DNA from: Promethearchaeota archaeon
GTDB lineage: Archaea > Asgardarchaeota > Lokiarchaeia > Sigyniarchaeales > SOKP01
Length of the DNA: 32,202 nucleotides
Reading direction: 5' to 3'
Assembly: GCA_019058295.1 (NCBI GenBank)
Contig: JAHPZI010000007.1
Coordinates: forward strand, 111,565-143,766
Shown: in pieces, positions 1-8,811 of the stretch
Position numbering within the stretch: position 1 is the first letter of the stretch
Layout of the letters: each line of letters opens with the position of its first letter
Notes under the pieces: generated by a model
The model's input: the letters and a program-made list of their open reading frames with translations, nothing else
What the model was told of the DNA's origin: nothing
Databases searched by the model: none
Translations under genes and position numbers: made by a program

Positions 1-172
1 TTATTACTATTATGATTTAAAAAAATTCATATTATTATCTAAAATTATAAAAAAATTACTTTGAATATCTAATAAGTTCTAAATGATGTGACTCAAATTA
101 AATAATTTATAAATTCAAATTTTTTATTCAAAGTATTTGTATATGTAAATAAAACAAATTTACTAAAGTGCA

Positions 173-826
173 ATGGAAAATTACAAATCAAATTTTAAGT
201 ATAAAAATCATTACAAAACCTTGATATATGTGGATTTCCTTCTTTTATTTCTTTCAATAATCATTCCATTGATTTTAATTATTCTGAATCATCAACTCAA
301 CGGATGCCATCATCATATATCGCGCGGCAGAAGAAGTAATTCAATTCTCTGGATTTTAGGTAGATCATTGGGTTTTACAACTCTTATTTGGTTTATTATA
401 TCCTCTTATCAAGGCTTTACAACAAATAAACATGCCAAGTTATTCCATAGTAAGAGAAAGGCCAATGATTTTCATTGTATTGGAGCATTAATAACGAATA
501 TTATGCTGGGATTTCATGTATTGTTTCTCTTCATCTCAGAACCTTGGAGAAGTGTCATCTTAATAAAAGAGATTGAACATTTTCCTATAATACTATACCG
601 TCTTAAAATTTGGACAGGAATTATCTTTGCAATTGCAATGATTTTTGTCTCGATTTTGTCATTTTATTTAAGAGATATTAAAAAATTAAAGAAATTTAGA
701 TATAAACGATTTATTCTAATCCATCGAATTATGCTACTTCTTACAGTCATCTTAATGGTTCATATCTTTTTAATTAATACTGAAATTATGATAGCATTGG
801 ATCTTATTGGGGAAATTGATGATTGA
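173..826 (+). CDS. ferric reductase/NOX-like di-heme transmembrane protein
   Basis: Integral membrane protein of 217 residues with about five hydrophobic segments (roughly 18-39, 58-78, 102-121, 145-166, 183-203). The heme ligand pattern is visible: H101-x13-H115 in one helix and H184-x12-H197 in a later one. This is the spacing of the two bis-histidyl b-heme pairs in NADPH oxidases and ferric reductases. A cytoplasmic FAD/NAD(P)H domain is absent from this chain and from the neighbouring gene, so it would need a separate electron donor, as the heme subunit MsrQ/YedZ does. A loop at residues 46-55 is rich in His and Arg. I infer transmembrane electron transfer; the acceptor is unknown. The first 172 bases of the window show no gene. 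The start is an ATG without a clear Shine-Dalgarno. Confidence 0.7.
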   Translation: MENYKSNFKYKNHYKTLIYVDFLLLFLSIIIPLILIILNHQLNGCHHHISRGRRSNSILWILGRSLGFTTLIWFIISSYQGFTTNKHAKLFHSKRKANDFHCIGALITNIMLGFHVLFLFISEPWRSVILIKEIEHFPIILYRLKIWTGIIFAIAMIFVSILSFYLRDIKKLKKFRYKRFILIHRIMLLLTVILMVHIFLINTEIMIALDLIGEIDD

Positions 827-873
827 GTTGCTAATAATATAATAGAAAAAAGAAAAAATAAATAGAAATTATA

Positions 874-2403
874 TTAAAATTTGTCTGCATCAGAATACCA
901 TTCAGGAAACCATCTATAATGTTCTTTTGGAAATGCTTTCTGTAATCCTTTATAGTTTGCTTTCACTAATACTATTTTACCTTGTCTATCTTGATGAGTT
1001 ACAATTAATCCTTGTTGTTCAAGGGATTCAAAGGTTTTCCTTATCTTAGAACGACTTCCACCGATATCTGCTCTTACATCGTCAGGAGTCATATAAATTC
1101 CTGGGTTTACTTTATAATCATGTGCGATAACTTTTAATAGGTTCTCGTCATTAATTTCTAGTCCTTTAAATTGGGATTCTCTATTTGATAAAACAGGAGC
1201 ATTCACCTCCTCGTTCCATCGATATTTTAGCATTTTATTATAGGTTGGAAGCAATGCAGCGAATCGATAGATGATCATCTTTTGTACCTCTGTAGTGCCA
1301 GCAACAATTTCGGCAATTTTTCCCTCACGCAATAAGCGCTCTGCAGGATAAAATTTTGTTAATCCATCGCCCCCCATAGTTTGGATTGCTATTGTCCCAA
1401 CTTCCCTTATCCATTCACAAATCATTAGTTTTGCAATAGAAACATCAACCATCGGCTCCTTTCCCTGATCCATCTCATAAGCGCAATGATAAGAAAAGAC
1501 TCTTCCCATCCTATATCGTGCGATAATATCTGCAATATTATTTTGAATTCCAGGGAATTGATTCAAAATCCGTCTAAACTGTACTCTTCTCTTAGAGTAA
1601 TGAAATAATAGAGTAATTAAGTCTTTTAAAATGCCACTAAAAACTGCGGCAGCAATTAAGCGTTCGAAATTCAAACCACTCATCATTACATTCCAGCCTT
1701 TTCCTACTGCACCAAAACGATTCTCATCAGGAACTCTTACATGATCAAAATCTAAATAACCATTGGGTACATTATCAAAACCAATCAAAGGATTTATCTT
1801 TTCTAATGAAAATCCTGGCATGCCTTTCTCCAAAATAAAAGCAGAAATATGGCTATATTCTTTTCTATCAGCGGGATCTTCACTAGTTTTTGCATAGATA
1901 AAATAACGATCACTAACCCCTGCACCAGTGATGAATCTTTTTTTACCATTTATAATCCATTCATCACCCTCTTTCACAGCTGTAGTCATAACATTCGCAG
2001 CATCACTCCCTGCGAAGGGTTCCGTTATACAAACGGCTCCCAATTCTTTACCTTGTGCCAGTTTTGGTAACCACTTTTGCTTCTGTTCTTCCGTTCCATA
2101 TCTTAAGATTTGCTCTAAGCCCGCTAACATACTTACGGTAAACACGTGCCCAACAGCATACAATCGTCCCAACTGCTCAGCAACAATGCAAGCTCCCGTT
2201 GCACCTAATTCTAAGCCGCCATATTCTTTAGGGATTCCAGCTCCAAAATAACCTGTTTTGGCAACTTTCTTTACAAGAGGCCACGGAAATTTTTTATTCC
2301 AGAAATAGGTTTCTGCTTCTTCAACATTTTCCTCCGCAAATTGGGCTACTTCTTCAGCAACTCGCTTTTGTTCATCAGTCCACCAAAAAAATGGTTCACT
2401 CAT
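874..2403 (-). CDS. acyl-CoA dehydrogenase fused to C-terminal winged helix
   Basis: Flavoprotein that should oxidise acyl-CoA to 2-enoyl-CoA. I place the start at the ATG at 2403, preceded by GAGG, rather than the in-frame TTG five codons upstream, giving 509 residues. Residues about 8-395 cover the full dehydrogenase fold, with the FAD/substrate loop ITEPFAGSDA and the helix-G segment MSGLNFERL. The usual medium-chain catalytic Glu of the 'EGT' loop is Ala here (VAGTTEVQ). Glu247 in helix G sits where isovaleryl-CoA dehydrogenase carries its base, so a branched or short acyl substrate is plausible. Residues about 415-490 add a winged-helix-like unit (helix, DDVRADIGGSRSKIRK recognition-type helix, then a two-strand wing), beyond the usual ~380-400 residue family length. 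It is transcribed alone; no electron-transfer flavoprotein gene is adjacent. Confidence 0.9.
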   Translation of the reverse strand: MSEPFFWWTDEQKRVAEEVAQFAEENVEEAETYFWNKKFPWPLVKKVAKTGYFGAGIPKEYGGLELGATGACIVAEQLGRLYAVGHVFTVSMLAGLEQILRYGTEEQKQKWLPKLAQGKELGAVCITEPFAGSDAANVMTTAVKEGDEWIINGKKRFITGAGVSDRYFIYAKTSEDPADRKEYSHISAFILEKGMPGFSLEKINPLIGFDNVPNGYLDFDHVRVPDENRFGAVGKGWNVMMSGLNFERLIAAAVFSGILKDLITLLFHYSKRRVQFRRILNQFPGIQNNIADIIARYRMGRVFSYHCAYEMDQGKEPMVDVSIAKLMICEWIREVGTIAIQTMGGDGLTKFYPAERLLREGKIAEIVAGTTEVQKMIIYRFAALLPTYNKMLKYRWNEEVNAPVLSNRESQFKGLEINDENLLKVIAHDYKVNPGIYMTPDDVRADIGGSRSKIRKTFESLEQQGLIVTHQDRQGKIVLVKANYKGLQKAFPKEHYRWFPEWYSDADKF

Positions 2404-2651
2404 GTTTTTTATCCTCAACTAATTTGAATTTAAGATTTTAATTATTATGTTATTAGCTTTTAAGACAATAATTTTGAAACCTTCATTTATTAAAAATTTT
2501 GAGAGTTCTTAATAGCTCTTTTATGTAAAAAAAGATTTTTTTTAAAAAGATTATTATCCTAAATATTCAGACACGTAATAATCAGAAATTATAGTGATAT
2601 AAAATTTCAATTCCATCATCAGTAAGGGAAGGTCCAAGAACCACAAATACA

Positions 2652-4217
2652 TTGGCAAAAAAGCGATATCTTATCCTCTATTTTATGATAATAACATTTA
2701 GTGCTCAACCAACACTAATATGGTTTTGGTATTTCTGGCAATTCTTTCCTGAATTCAATTTATTGTTTTTCATTCTTTTTCCGTTTATTTTCTTCATAGG
2801 AATTATAATTTTAATTATGAGTTCAATTATAACAGCAAAAATATTCTTAATTTTTATTAACGCAATCCATAAACCAAGAGAGGGTGTTTTCAATAGAGAT
2901 AAGAAAGATAAAGATTATTGTTATTGGAGTTTAAGAGCTGTTATCAAAAAATGGCCAATTTGGTTAGCTCGCCAATTAAATCTGCCAATTCTCGAAACTA
3001 TCGCCTTAAAAATTTTTGGTGTTAAAACAAATAGATTTAATTCTTTAAATGAAGGGTGGGTTGATTGTGAATTTATTGAATTCGGGAAAAATGTTAAAAT
3101 TGGTCAAGGAAGTGTAATAATGTCTAATATTTTAATTGCCGATAAACTGATTATAAAAAAGGTAGTTATAAAAGATAATGTTATAATCGGCGCACATTCT
3201 TGTATAGCTCCTGGAACTACTGTAGAATCTAATACTATACTTGGAGCACTTACCATGACAATAATTAATCAACATCTTGAAGGCAATTCTATATATAACG
3301 GAAGCCCAGCAAAAAAAATTATGCCAAATAAACCAATAGAAAATAAAGAAGTTATTGAAAATCAAATCTTTAAAAAAGATTCTGAGGAACAGTTCGATAA
3401 GATTGAGCTAAAAGCAGAAAACAAAGCTTTGAGTGTCCCTTATCAAGCATATATATCGGCAGGTTGGTTTATTGCGGGAGGATCTTATATAATACCTAGT
3501 TTTCTTTTTATCTTCTTTTTTTTTGGTTTCTTGATCCCTAATCTTCTCATAATTCCATTTTCTCTTAAATTACTCTTGGATCTGAAAATAATATTTATTT
3601 TACTTATCACTCCACTAATTTTTGTTGGTATATATTTGTTACATCTATTTTTTGTAGCTTTATTTACAAGATGGATTTATAAATTTGCAGATAAAAGAGG
3701 TCCTGCCCAAGGTCTTTTTGATAGAAATTTAACTGAATCTTCAACTATGTTAGATTATTATCATTTTAGATCTTTTTTAATGAAATATCCAATTTTCTCT
3801 TTTATACGTTCTCCTTTTCCATGGTTGGTGAAGTGGGAGTTGAGGTTTATTGGTTCAAATAAAATAGGAAAGGGCACTGTTATTGAAGAATCTTATATTC
3901 ATAGTCATATTAATTTTGGAAAAGATTGCTATTTAGGAACTTTTGCTCACATATCTAATCACGTTGTAGATGGTATTTACGGAGAAGAAAATTTATGTTT
4001 CTTTGGAGCTAAAATTGGAGATAATTGTGTCTTTAACTCATTAACGGGAGCTTTACCAGGCTTGGAAATAGGAGATTGTGCAACTTTTTTCCTAACTGCA
4101 ACAACTATAAAGTACGATAAACTTGGAGATAATGGTATATATACAGGATTTCCAATTAGAAGGCTCAAAAAAGAAGAAATTATTAAATTAACCGGGGTGG
4201 AATATAATGGAAAATAA
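2652..4217 (+). CDS. membrane protein with two left-handed beta-helix transferase-like halves
   Basis: A 521-residue protein made of two related halves. Half one has two TM segments (about 6-28 and 38-70), the motif HKPREGVF at 73-80, and hexapeptide-repeat left-handed beta-helix sequence at about 145-222, ending in YNGSPAKK. Half two has two TM segments (about 270-305 and 310-340), an equivalent GPAQGLFDRN motif near 350, and a second beta-helix at about 400-500 ending in YTGFPIRR. The layout recalls the C-terminal membrane/LbH region of Pls/PosA-like proteins, where hexapeptide acyltransferases are fused to membrane helices. Acyl or acetyl transfer to a lipid or surface sugar is an inference. 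The start is TTG; an in-frame ATG at 2685 falls inside the first TM. It overlaps the next gene by 11 bases. Confidence 0.75.
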   Translation: MAKKRYLILYFMIITFSAQPTLIWFWYFWQFFPEFNLLFFILFPFIFFIGIIILIMSSIITAKIFLIFINAIHKPREGVFNRDKKDKDYCYWSLRAVIKKWPIWLARQLNLPILETIALKIFGVKTNRFNSLNEGWVDCEFIEFGKNVKIGQGSVIMSNILIADKLIIKKVVIKDNVIIGAHSCIAPGTTVESNTILGALTMTIINQHLEGNSIYNGSPAKKIMPNKPIENKEVIENQIFKKDSEEQFDKIELKAENKALSVPYQAYISAGWFIAGGSYIIPSFLFIFFFFGFLIPNLLIIPFSLKLLLDLKIIFILLITPLIFVGIYLLHLFFVALFTRWIYKFADKRGPAQGLFDRNLTESSTMLDYYHFRSFLMKYPIFSFIRSPFPWLVKWELRFIGSNKIGKGTVIEESYIHSHINFGKDCYLGTFAHISNHVVDGIYGEENLCFFGAKIGDNCVFNSLTGALPGLEIGDCATFFLTATTIKYDKLGDNGIYTGFPIRRLKKEEIIKLTGVEYNGK

Positions 4218-5112
4218 GGATAAAATGAAAAATATCGAAGATTTCGATATAACAAAATATCCAATAACTACGAACGCTTTTACTTGGACGCCAATGGCAA
4301 TATTTCTTTATTGTCTATTACATATATTATCGTTTATGATCCCAAGTCTTTTAATTTTAACATTTTACACAATTGCAATGAGTGGAAATTTTTCAAACTG
4401 GTGGAGAATCCTGTTTATAATCATAGATATAATGGCATGGTGGGGTATTTATATTCTCTGCAGTTTACTCTTTGGTAAACTATTCTTATCAATTCTAAAA
4501 TTGATTCATAAACCCAGAGAGGGTCTTTTTAAGATTGATAAAAATGATAAGGATTATTCTTTCTACTGTCTTAGGATATGTGTTAAAAAATTTATTTTCT
4601 GGATTTGGAATAATTTTGCATTTCCTTGGGCATCCAACTTGGCTTTTAAATTATGTGACATGAAGGCAGACTTTAAAAGCACAATGTTCGATGGATGGAG
4701 TGATGTAGAATTTATTGATTATGGCGAGAGTATAATATTGGGGCAAGGAGCTGTAGTACTTTCTAGTATGATAATCGGAGATCATCTTTTAATTAAAAAA
4801 GTAATAATTGGAGATCATGTTATTATAGGTGGAAATGCTATTGTCGCACCTGGAACTGTAATAGGAAAAGGTACTACTCTAGGAGTATGGGCAACAACTC
4901 ACGTCGCACAAGTTTTAGAACCGGATTGGATTTATATTGGGAGTCCTGCGCGAAAATATCAATCTACTCGAGAAATGGTTGAAGAAAGTAAGAAAATTGC
5001 TATAAGAAGAATGGTTGATACTGGCGAAAGAATCCCTTTCGATGTGGATAAGTTTATAAAAAGAGATAAGAAACACAGATTAAAATATAGTAGATTGAAA
5101 AAAATTAAATGA
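4207..5112 (+). CDS. membrane-anchored hexapeptide-repeat (LbH) transferase-like protein
   Basis: A 301-residue paralogue of half one of the upstream gene. It has two TM segments (about 30-55 and 67-98), the same HKPREGLFKIDKNDKD motif at 101-116, FDGWSDVEFIDYGE at 161-174, and left-handed beta-helix hexapeptides from about 175 to 245 ending in YIGSPARK. A basic tail follows (about 286-301). The ATG lies inside the end of the upstream gene, with a strong GGGGTGG at 4194-4200, so the two are translationally coupled and probably work as a pair at the membrane. The hexapeptide region contains candidate His residues (H193, H204, H232), but I cannot assign a catalytic one. The substrate is unknown; an acyl or acetyl acceptor in the envelope is the family-based guess. 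Confidence 0.75.
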   Translation: MENKDKMKNIEDFDITKYPITTNAFTWTPMAIFLYCLLHILSFMIPSLLILTFYTIAMSGNFSNWWRILFIIIDIMAWWGIYILCSLLFGKLFLSILKLIHKPREGLFKIDKNDKDYSFYCLRICVKKFIFWIWNNFAFPWASNLAFKLCDMKADFKSTMFDGWSDVEFIDYGESIILGQGAVVLSSMIIGDHLLIKKVIIGDHVIIGGNAIVAPGTVIGKGTTLGVWATTHVAQVLEPDWIYIGSPARKYQSTREMVEESKKIAIRRMVDTGERIPFDVDKFIKRDKKHRLKYSRLKKIK

Positions 5113-5230
5113 TATCATAGTTAAAATCGATTTATAAATTATTATTAAAAAAGTGTTATATTGATATTTTATTCTTAATTATTAAAGTAAATAATATTCT
5201 AAATCACATATTACAAATATTAGTGCTCCC

Positions 5231-5806
5231 ATGGAATATAATTACCTTGCTAAAGCTGTTTTGATTGGAGATGGTGCAACTGGAAAAACAAGTTTAATGG
5301 AGAGATTTTGTCATGGAACGTTTTCAACCTCTTATCTTATGACTGTTGGAGCTAATTTTTACTCAGAAATATTTGAATTTGGCGATAATGGTGATAGGTT
5401 AAAAATAATATATTGGGACCTAGCTGGAGAACAACAATTCGATGTTGTGAGAACTCAATTTTATATGGGAACCATGATTTGTATGGCTGTCTTTGATTTA
5501 ACTCGTTATATCACTTTAAAAAATCTAGAAAAGTGGCTTAACGAAATGTACAAGAATTTAGAAGAATCTGTTATCCCTACAGTCATAATTGGAAATAAAA
5601 TTGATTTAGAAATTGAAAGATCAGTAAGTAATGATGAGGCTACCAGATTTGTAAATTCCTTGTATGATAAATTCCCAGAATATAAGAATATGGAAATACC
5701 TTATTTTGAAACTTCGGCAAAAACCGGGGAAAACGTAGAAAAAACATATAGAGCGACTGCTGAATTATTTCTAAAAAAGCTAAAGGAAAGCGAAACTGAA
5801 GATTAA
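5231..5806 (+). CDS. Ras/Rab-type small GTPase
   Basis: GTP-binding switch protein of 191 residues, the usual length of the Ras/Rab superfamily. Visible motifs: P-loop GDGATGKTS at 13-21, switch-I threonine T38, DLAGE at 63-67, GNKIDL at 121-126 and TSAK at 161-164. The position of the catalytic glutamine (Ras Q61) holds Glu67, followed by Gln68. Intrinsic hydrolysis may therefore be altered, or the neighbouring Gln may substitute. The C-terminus is acidic (KESETED) with no cysteine, so prenylation as in eukaryotic Rabs is excluded. It stands alone, 118 bases after the beta-helix pair and 182 bases before the hydrolase gene. Role in Asgard cells (trafficking, polarity or signalling) is not determinable here. 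Confidence 0.93.
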   Translation: MEYNYLAKAVLIGDGATGKTSLMERFCHGTFSTSYLMTVGANFYSEIFEFGDNGDRLKIIYWDLAGEQQFDVVRTQFYMGTMICMAVFDLTRYITLKNLEKWLNEMYKNLEESVIPTVIIGNKIDLEIERSVSNDEATRFVNSLYDKFPEYKNMEIPYFETSAKTGENVEKTYRATAELFLKKLKESETED

Positions 5807-5976
5807 ATTGATCGAGACACTTATAATAGTTCCCCCCTGCATTTACTTATTTTTATCTCATTAAAAAATCAACTTCTTTTTAGAATAGAATTAAATAATT
5901 ATTATTCTATTAATTTTCAATGTATATACATTTTTTATAGAAAAAAAATCTCTAAATATGTGATGACTATTAATAT

Positions 5977-5983
5977 GAAGGGG
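5977..5983 (+). promoter_or_regulatory. strong Shine-Dalgarno of the hydrolase gene
   Basis: GAAGGGG lies five bases before the ATG at 5989. It fixes the start of the downstream gene and indicates conventional leadered translation. Confidence 0.7.
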
Positions 5984-5988
5984 TAAAA

Positions 5989-8121
5989 ATGAATAATAGT
6001 GATTTTAGCTTAGTAAATCAATGGTGGGAGCTAGAAGTTCAAACCAAGGACAATGAAAATTTTATCTATAAATTGCATAGCAAAATAAATGATGTTGTTT
6101 ATGCTGATCAAGATTATCATTATCGAATCATTAGGTCAAAAAAGAGAGGATCGAGATTTGTTTATTTGGATCATTTGAGTCTTGAATATAAAGCTAAGGA
6201 TTTAGCAGAAAGAACAGTACAATTAATAAATAAAGAGAAGTTATTAATCGAGGGAATATTTCGGGATACAGAAATTAAAATCAAACACGAATTTGAACTT
6301 AAGAAAGATTGTAAATGGCTGCGGGAAAATATAACTTTAAAAAATAATGGTAAGAAAAGAGTTAAATTAGGATTAATAAATTTGGGTTTCAAAAAAGCTT
6401 TTTTTAGACAAAATTCTGGATGGGTAGATACCTTAGATGAATATAAATTAAGTGCTATTCCTACACGAAGATTTATTCATTATGGTAAAGATCGAAAAAA
6501 GAAGCATTTCAATGCCCAAGATCTTTTATTTAATGCTTGGGTTTATAGAGAGGATGAAATGCCGGGATTCTGCTCTGAAGGATGGTTGTGGGGCAATTCT
6601 GAAGGGGGGCTGCTAATTTGTAAGTATAACCTCACTCAACTGGAATTCTCTCGATTCAAACGATTCGCTTCTGTTTTGCCAGGTCGAGGCTGTGAAGATC
6701 TATATCTCCTTTTTGGTGGAGCTTCATTGTGTCAAAATAATCCTGAATTGGCCACTACATTGGATCCAGGAGAATCATATCAGTTTGGTATTTCAAAATA
6801 TTGTGTCTATGAGGGAGATTATAAGAATGGATATTATTTATATCGGAGCCATCTTGATGAGGAAGGTCATAATCCCCCGAAAAATTATAATCCCCCTATA
6901 AATTGGAATGAACTTTACAACTTAGGCTGGATTAATGAAAAAGTAGGATTTTTTAAATCAGATAACCAATTTGAATTATATACTTTAGAAGATCTATATA
7001 ACGAGGCAGAGATTGCACAAGATATCGGAGCAGAATGTTTGTATTTGGATCCTGGTTGGAACACTTTCATGGGGTCTGAAATATGGAATGAAAAGCGCTT
7101 TGGTTCTTTGAAAGAATTCTCTAAAATAATTCATGAAAAATACAATTTAAAGCTTGGATTACATCTTATGATGAATATTGAAGGGTTAAATGAACGGAAA
7201 GAATTTTATCTAATAAATCAAAAGGGCGTAAAAGTTGTGTCAGATCCTTATATAAATTTATATTCTGTATGTACAAATGAAAAATGGGTTCAAGAAAAAA
7301 GCCGCAGAATCTTAGAATTGGTAAAGGATGGCGTGGATTTTTTGATGTTTGATTTTACAGATATAGGAAATCCTTTAGAAGATCTAACAGGATGTTATAG
7401 CAAAGATCATGGACATGAAGTTCCAATGAATCAACAAACTCATGCACACAATATTTTTCGAGTTATCCAAAATATTAAGAAAAAATATCCAAATATTCTG
7501 ATTGAAGCGCATGATAGGGGTGTAGGTAATCAACTTTATTACCAACATAACCTGCCACATAGTTTCGATGAGAATTGGGGATTTGAATGCATGTGGAATC
7601 CAATGCAAGATTTAATCTCTCATAGGGCTTTCCAACTTTATGAATATAATTTAGCGTATTCCATCCCGCTCTATTTGCATATAAATGAAAATAGTGATAA
7701 TGAAAAGATGCTACAGTTTTGGTGGTATGCTTCTGTCGTTAGACATATAGGAATTGGGGGATTGAAAGATAAAAATAGTTCAAAATACAAAGCATTACAG
7801 AACGCAATAACTCTTTACAAAAAGATTAAACTAATACTAACAAAAGGTATTTTCTATGGTATTTCCCCTACAGTTCACCTTCATGTACATGGAAATTCTG
7901 GAAGTGGAGTAATTACGGCATTTAATCTATCCAGCCGCGATAAAAAAGTAGCTATTAAGTTAGATACATCAAAATTTAACTTAAAATTTCAAACAATAGA
8001 GATATTTACGGGAACTAATCAAAAGATTGACACTCTCTCTAAATTTAATGAACATACCAAATTTTTAGAATTTAATATTGAAATATCCTCTTTATCACCA
8101 GCAATCGCTATTCTTAAATAA
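5989..8121 (+). CDS. alpha-galactosidase-like (clan GH-D type) glycoside hydrolase
   Basis: A 710-residue protein with an N-terminal beta-rich domain (about 1-270), a (beta/alpha)8 barrel (about 305-620) and a C-terminal beta domain (about 625-710), the layout of GH36-type alpha-galactosidases and raffinose-synthase relatives. Barrel strands are recognisable: AECLYLDPGWN (348-358), LKLGLHLMMN (387-396), VDFLMFDFTD (449-458) and ILIEAHDR (503-510). D455 is in the place expected for the nucleophile; D509 is a candidate acid/base. The SCSGGG-type signature of classical GH36 is missing, so the substrate is open and it may belong to a divergent family. No signal peptide is present, so it acts in the cytoplasm. 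There is no sugar transporter beside it. Confidence 0.6.
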   Translation: MNNSDFSLVNQWWELEVQTKDNENFIYKLHSKINDVVYADQDYHYRIIRSKKRGSRFVYLDHLSLEYKAKDLAERTVQLINKEKLLIEGIFRDTEIKIKHEFELKKDCKWLRENITLKNNGKKRVKLGLINLGFKKAFFRQNSGWVDTLDEYKLSAIPTRRFIHYGKDRKKKHFNAQDLLFNAWVYREDEMPGFCSEGWLWGNSEGGLLICKYNLTQLEFSRFKRFASVLPGRGCEDLYLLFGGASLCQNNPELATTLDPGESYQFGISKYCVYEGDYKNGYYLYRSHLDEEGHNPPKNYNPPINWNELYNLGWINEKVGFFKSDNQFELYTLEDLYNEAEIAQDIGAECLYLDPGWNTFMGSEIWNEKRFGSLKEFSKIIHEKYNLKLGLHLMMNIEGLNERKEFYLINQKGVKVVSDPYINLYSVCTNEKWVQEKSRRILELVKDGVDFLMFDFTDIGNPLEDLTGCYSKDHGHEVPMNQQTHAHNIFRVIQNIKKKYPNILIEAHDRGVGNQLYYQHNLPHSFDENWGFECMWNPMQDLISHRAFQLYEYNLAYSIPLYLHINENSDNEKMLQFWWYASVVRHIGIGGLKDKNSSKYKALQNAITLYKKIKLILTKGIFYGISPTVHLHVHGNSGSGVITAFNLSSRDKKVAIKLDTSKFNLKFQTIEIFTGTNQKIDTLSKFNEHTKFLEFNIEISSLSPAIAILK

Positions 8122-8129
8122 TGAAAAAA

Positions 8130-8255
8130 TTAATCTTTAACTATAAATTCTCCATCAATTTGAAGATTTAATCCTTTTTTCTCAAGGTTATCACCTTGGA
8201 GCAGAATAAGATTCGTCAAAGTTTTTAGATTTATCTCTAAAAGTTCTGCTAACTG
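8130..8255 (-). pseudogene. 3' remnant of an RHH-regulator paralogue
   Basis: Reading the minus strand from 8255 to the TAA at 8130-8132 gives a tail with QLAELLEINLKTL followed by LEKKGLNLQIDGEFIVKD. It matches the C-terminal domain of the intact RHH protein at 10904-11341 (DDLADYFKVDTKAIKK followed by IKKLGLNLVLKNDIISK). Upstream the frame loses similarity and reaches a stop near 8310, with no RHH domain and no start. I read it as a decayed, 5'-truncated duplicate. It lies convergent to the end of the hydrolase gene. Confidence 0.55.
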
Positions 8256-8508
8256 TATAATAAAAAAATTTAATGTTAGATATATTAATAGATGAAAGAA
8301 ATTTAGAAATTAGCAATTTTTAATATTATTTAATATTTCATTGAAACATTTTTGTCGGGTAATATTATAACCAGATCGACAAATGAAAAGTTTTCAATTA
8401 TTAACGGGATATTAATAATGATTTATTCGTATATCACGCATTTAAATAACTTTTATTAATCAGTAATTAAAAGATTTTAAACAATTTATTTAACCGCTAA
8501 CATTAACC
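8256..8508. other. AT-rich non-coding stretch
   Basis: Between the RHH remnant and the small gene at 8539 I see no coding frame with recognisable sequence, no RNA gene and no repeat array. The composition is nearly pure A/T with short homopolymers. It forms the core of the longest gene-poor stretch of the window. Confidence 0.5.
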
Positions 8509-8518
8509 TTTTAAATAG
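8509..8518 (+). promoter_or_regulatory. TATA box for a leaderless small gene
   Basis: TTTTAAATAG is centred about 26 bases before the ATG at 8539, the spacing expected between an archaeal TATA box and the transcription start. A transcript would begin at or next to the start codon. Confidence 0.4.
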
Positions 8519-8538
8519 ATAAAAAACATTAAATCTTT

Positions 8539-8721
8539 ATGAAGTTAGAAAAAATAGAGATTTTGGATTTAGTAAATAGAGAATTCAAAATCATAATTAG
8601 TTTTGAAGCAACAAAAGAATCATTAATCTATAAGAAACTGAATAAAAAATTATTAAACCATCAAAAGAATAGAATAAAGGTAAAAAGTGAGGCTTTTAGA
8701 AAAATAACTAACTGGGCATAG
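8539..8721 (+). CDS. small basic hypothetical protein
   Basis: A 60-residue frame that I do not recognise. It is Lys/Asn-rich and predicted helical (LVNREFKIIISF, then a basic stretch ending in FRKITNWA). In its favour are an ATG start and a TATA-like box at the leaderless distance. Against it are the short length, the AT-driven composition, and its place between two gene remnants. It could itself be a fragment of a larger lost gene. Confidence 0.35.
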   Translation: MKLEKIEILDLVNREFKIIISFEATKESLIYKKLNKKLLNHQKNRIKVKSEAFRKITNWA

Positions 8722-8811
8722 TTCGTTTTTCATCTAATCACACTCACCTTTAGATTAATTTATTTTTTTTTTGATATATAATTTTTTGGTTTTTGTTAAG
8801 ATGCCATTAAT

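Noticed and set aside
1849..2251. Open frames on the plus strand opposite the acyl-CoA dehydrogenase
   Set aside because: They lie fully antisense to a well-conserved enzyme and have no recognisable motifs or ribosome site.
2525..2555. A/T hairpin-like sequence upstream of the beta-helix gene
   Set aside because: The A and T runs can pair but homopolymers of this size are common throughout the intergenic DNA; no defined structure.
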